From CACIAM-69d sp001698445 (lineage in GTDB: Bacteria; Cyanobacteriota; Cyanobacteriia; CACIAM-69d): DNA of 64,000 nucleotides. Where the stretch lies: the NCBI RefSeq assembly GCF_043235035.1, contig NZ_JAZAQF010000006.1, positions 1-64,000 of the forward strand. The letters run 5' to 3'. This document shows positions 62,697 to 64,000 of the stretch, piece by piece (position 1 is the stretch's first letter; each line of letters begins with the position of its first letter). The notes beneath the pieces are model-generated. The model searched no databases. It had not been told where the DNA came from and saw only the letters and a program-made list of their open reading frames with translations. Both the position numbers and the translations under genes were made by a program.

Positions 62697-62717
62697 GGGG
62701 CGCAACGCTTGCGCCCC
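62697..62717. repeat. REP-like 9-bp perfect hairpin
   Basis: GGGGCGCAA (62697-62705) and TTGCGCCCC (62709-62717) flank CGC in the glk-chlI gap. It resembles the GGGGCGCAA-type palindromes dispersed in cyanobacterial genomes. It lies downstream of chlI and could also act in transcription end of that gene. Confidence 0.6.
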
Positions 62718-62770
62718 CCGATGCTCATGCAAGCAATCTCGATCGCTTGCACCCCGACCGATCGAGTTGA

Positions 62771-63847
62771 CTAATTTTGCTCGAAGGGTAAGCCAAAGAC
62801 TGAGCAGAACGTTTTCTCAACCTTATAGCCCGAGTCGATCGTCTCCAGCGGATCCTTCCGCAGCCGGTGACGCAAGCAGAGCACAATTACCCGGCGGATG
62901 TCATCGACGGTCACTTGGGTGCGACCTTCGAGGGCGGCGATTGCCTTGGCGGCCCGGTTGGTCACGATGTCGCCCCGCAATCCGTCCACATCCAGCTCAG
63001 AACAAACCTGGGAAATTTGCACCCGCAAATCGTAGTCCAGCTCCACCGAGGGCAACAGGTTCCGGGCGTTCACCAGCTTGGCTTGCAGGGCTTGCTGTTC
63101 CGTTTGGCAGCGATCGAGGTAGGTTTGGGGGCTGCTGTCAAAGGCCGATCGCTCTTCCACGATTTGCACTCGCAGGTTCGGCTCCTTCACGGTGCGAATT
63201 TCCGCGTGCATTCCGAACCGATCGAGCAGTTGGGGCCGCAATTCCCCTTCTTCCGGGTTGCCGGAACCCACCAACACAAACCGTGCTGGGTGGCGAATCG
63301 AAATCCCTTCGCGCTCCACCGTGTTCCAGCCCGAGGCCGCCGAATCCAGCAGCACATCAACCAAGTGGTCATCGAGCAAGTTCACTTCATCCACGTAAAG
63401 GATGCCGCGATTGGCCTTGGCCAACAGGCCCGGTTCAAAGGCTTTCACCCCTTCGGCCAGGGCTTTTTCAATGTCGATCGTGCCACAAACGCGGTCTTCG
63501 GTGGCTCCCAAGGGCAGGTCAACCATTTGCACCTTGCGCTGCACCACGGGCAAGGACTGACCCGCCAACGCCCGATCGCGCACCTCGTCGCTCATCAATT
63601 CCGGGTCGCGGGGGTCGCTGTTGAAGGGGTCGCCGTCCACCACATCGATTTCCGGGAGCAAGTCGGCCAGGGCGCGAATTGTGGTGGATTTGCCCGTGCC
63701 CCGATCGCCAACGATCAACACACCCCCAATTTTGGGATCAATGACGTTGAGCATCAACGCCAACTTCATTTCTTCTTGACCGACGATCGCCGTGAAGGGA
63801 AACACGGGCCGGCGGCGGGTTTCGGAACTGACAACGGTTGCGGTCAC
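62771..63847 (-). CDS. chlI: Magnesium chelatase ATPase subunit I
   Basis: 358 residues from GTG 63847. With ChlD and ChlH it inserts Mg2+ into protoporphyrin IX, the first committed step of chlorophyll synthesis. AAA+ signatures: Walker A GDRGTGKST (Lys53), Walker B YVDEVNLLDDH, sensor and arginine-finger region GSGNPEEGELRPQLLDRFGMH, and the C-terminal lid. The N-terminus FPFTAIVGQEEMKLALMLN is the standard ChlI start. Alone here; chlD and chlH are not in the window. Confidence 0.97.
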   Translation of the reverse strand: MTATVVSSETRRRPVFPFTAIVGQEEMKLALMLNVIDPKIGGVLIVGDRGTGKSTTIRALADLLPEIDVVDGDPFNSDPRDPELMSDEVRDRALAGQSLPVVQRKVQMVDLPLGATEDRVCGTIDIEKALAEGVKAFEPGLLAKANRGILYVDEVNLLDDHLVDVLLDSAASGWNTVEREGISIRHPARFVLVGSGNPEEGELRPQLLDRFGMHAEIRTVKEPNLRVQIVEERSAFDSSPQTYLDRCQTEQQALQAKLVNARNLLPSVELDYDLRVQISQVCSELDVDGLRGDIVTNRAAKAIAALEGRTQVTVDDIRRVIVLCLRHRLRKDPLETIDSGYKVEKTFCSVFGLPFEQN

Positions 63848-64000
63848 GGGCGTTTCAGGTAAGGTCGATTTTGAAGGGTTGGATCTTATGGGATCAAAAT
63901 TGGGCGGGCCCTTGCGGCCGGCCGTCTTTCATTTTGCCATAGGGGTTGCGCTCCCAACGGGCGATCGTCCCGTTGGGGGAGGCTGATACCATGGACTGGT
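63848..64000. other. Upstream region of chlI, right edge
   Basis: Contains the chlI promoter region. No complete gene starts before the window ends; an ATG at about 63992 begins a frame too short to judge. Confidence 0.3.

Noticed and set aside
1..64000. CRISPR array, prophage or conjugative element
   Set aside because: No regular spacer-repeat array, no integrase, no phage structural or transfer genes. The repeats seen are short, contiguous and not spacer-like.

Overview
The window is a stretch of a GC-rich cyanobacterial chromosome. The evidence is direct: the 3' end of psbD overlapping psbC, a magnesium-chelatase subunit (chlI), CP12, a phycobilin lyase of the CpcS/CpeS type, a CtaA-type copper ATPase, and very many GCGATCGC (HIP1) octamers and CGATCG cores on both strands. 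I cannot name the species. There is no plasmid, prophage, CRISPR array, transposase gene or tRNA/rRNA that I can see; this is ordinary chromosome with short gene clusters on both strands.

Layout. 1-5.9 kb: psbD-psbC with a clear terminator, a YkgJ-type cysteine-cluster protein, a bilin-lyase gene with a small membrane protein, rpmF, a sulfite-oxidase-like molybdoprotein and a DUF2237 protein. 5.9-7.8 kb: a candidate structured RNA (6S-like), cp12 and pyrF. 7.9-14.6 kb: DUF4090, a secreted pentapeptide protein, small membrane proteins, a DUF1565 beta-helix protein translationally coupled to a PPOX flavoprotein, and an RDD/pentapeptide membrane protein. 15.4-26.1 kb: an FAD oxidoreductase, a 1796-residue Ser/Thr-kinase/ATPase/GAF/histidine-kinase hybrid, ureG, and a MASE1 histidine kinase whose transmitter resembles that of the giant kinase. 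26.8-31.4 kb: an iron-related group (PKHD dioxygenase, EfeO, EfeB), a short MITE-like element and cysA. 31.7-34.7 kb: an old-yellow-enzyme reductase with a divergent HxlR regulator, then an alpha/beta hydrolase. 35.2-42.8 kb: infC, a nucleotide-transporter-like MFS protein with HEAT repeats followed by a cyclic-nucleotide-binding protein, a type IIA topoisomerase A subunit and a CheY-like regulator. 42.9-49.7 kb: an ABC exporter with an unusual C-terminal tail, a glycosyltransferase, glyoxalase II, an OmpR-type regulator and a rhomboid protease. 49.8-58 kb: an acyl-CoA synthetase/GNAT protein, a GT2 glycosyltransferase, DUF4112, and a murJ-dacB cell-wall pair. 58-64 kb: ctaA, an FHA protein, glucokinase and chlI.

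The most unusual item is the ABC exporter tail (42887-43303). It carries two tandem copies of a histidine-kinase dimerisation-like helical unit in which the phospho-accepting His of the usual SHE(I/L)R motif is Tyr both times. Other points are a winged-helix-like insert in an FAD oxidoreductase, an EfeO/EfeB set with no EfeU permease in view, a 133-bp inverted-repeat element, and several short tandem repeats in or next to genes. Coordinates of starts are my choice among possible starts and are explained per gene. Family names come from remembered family features, not from a database search.
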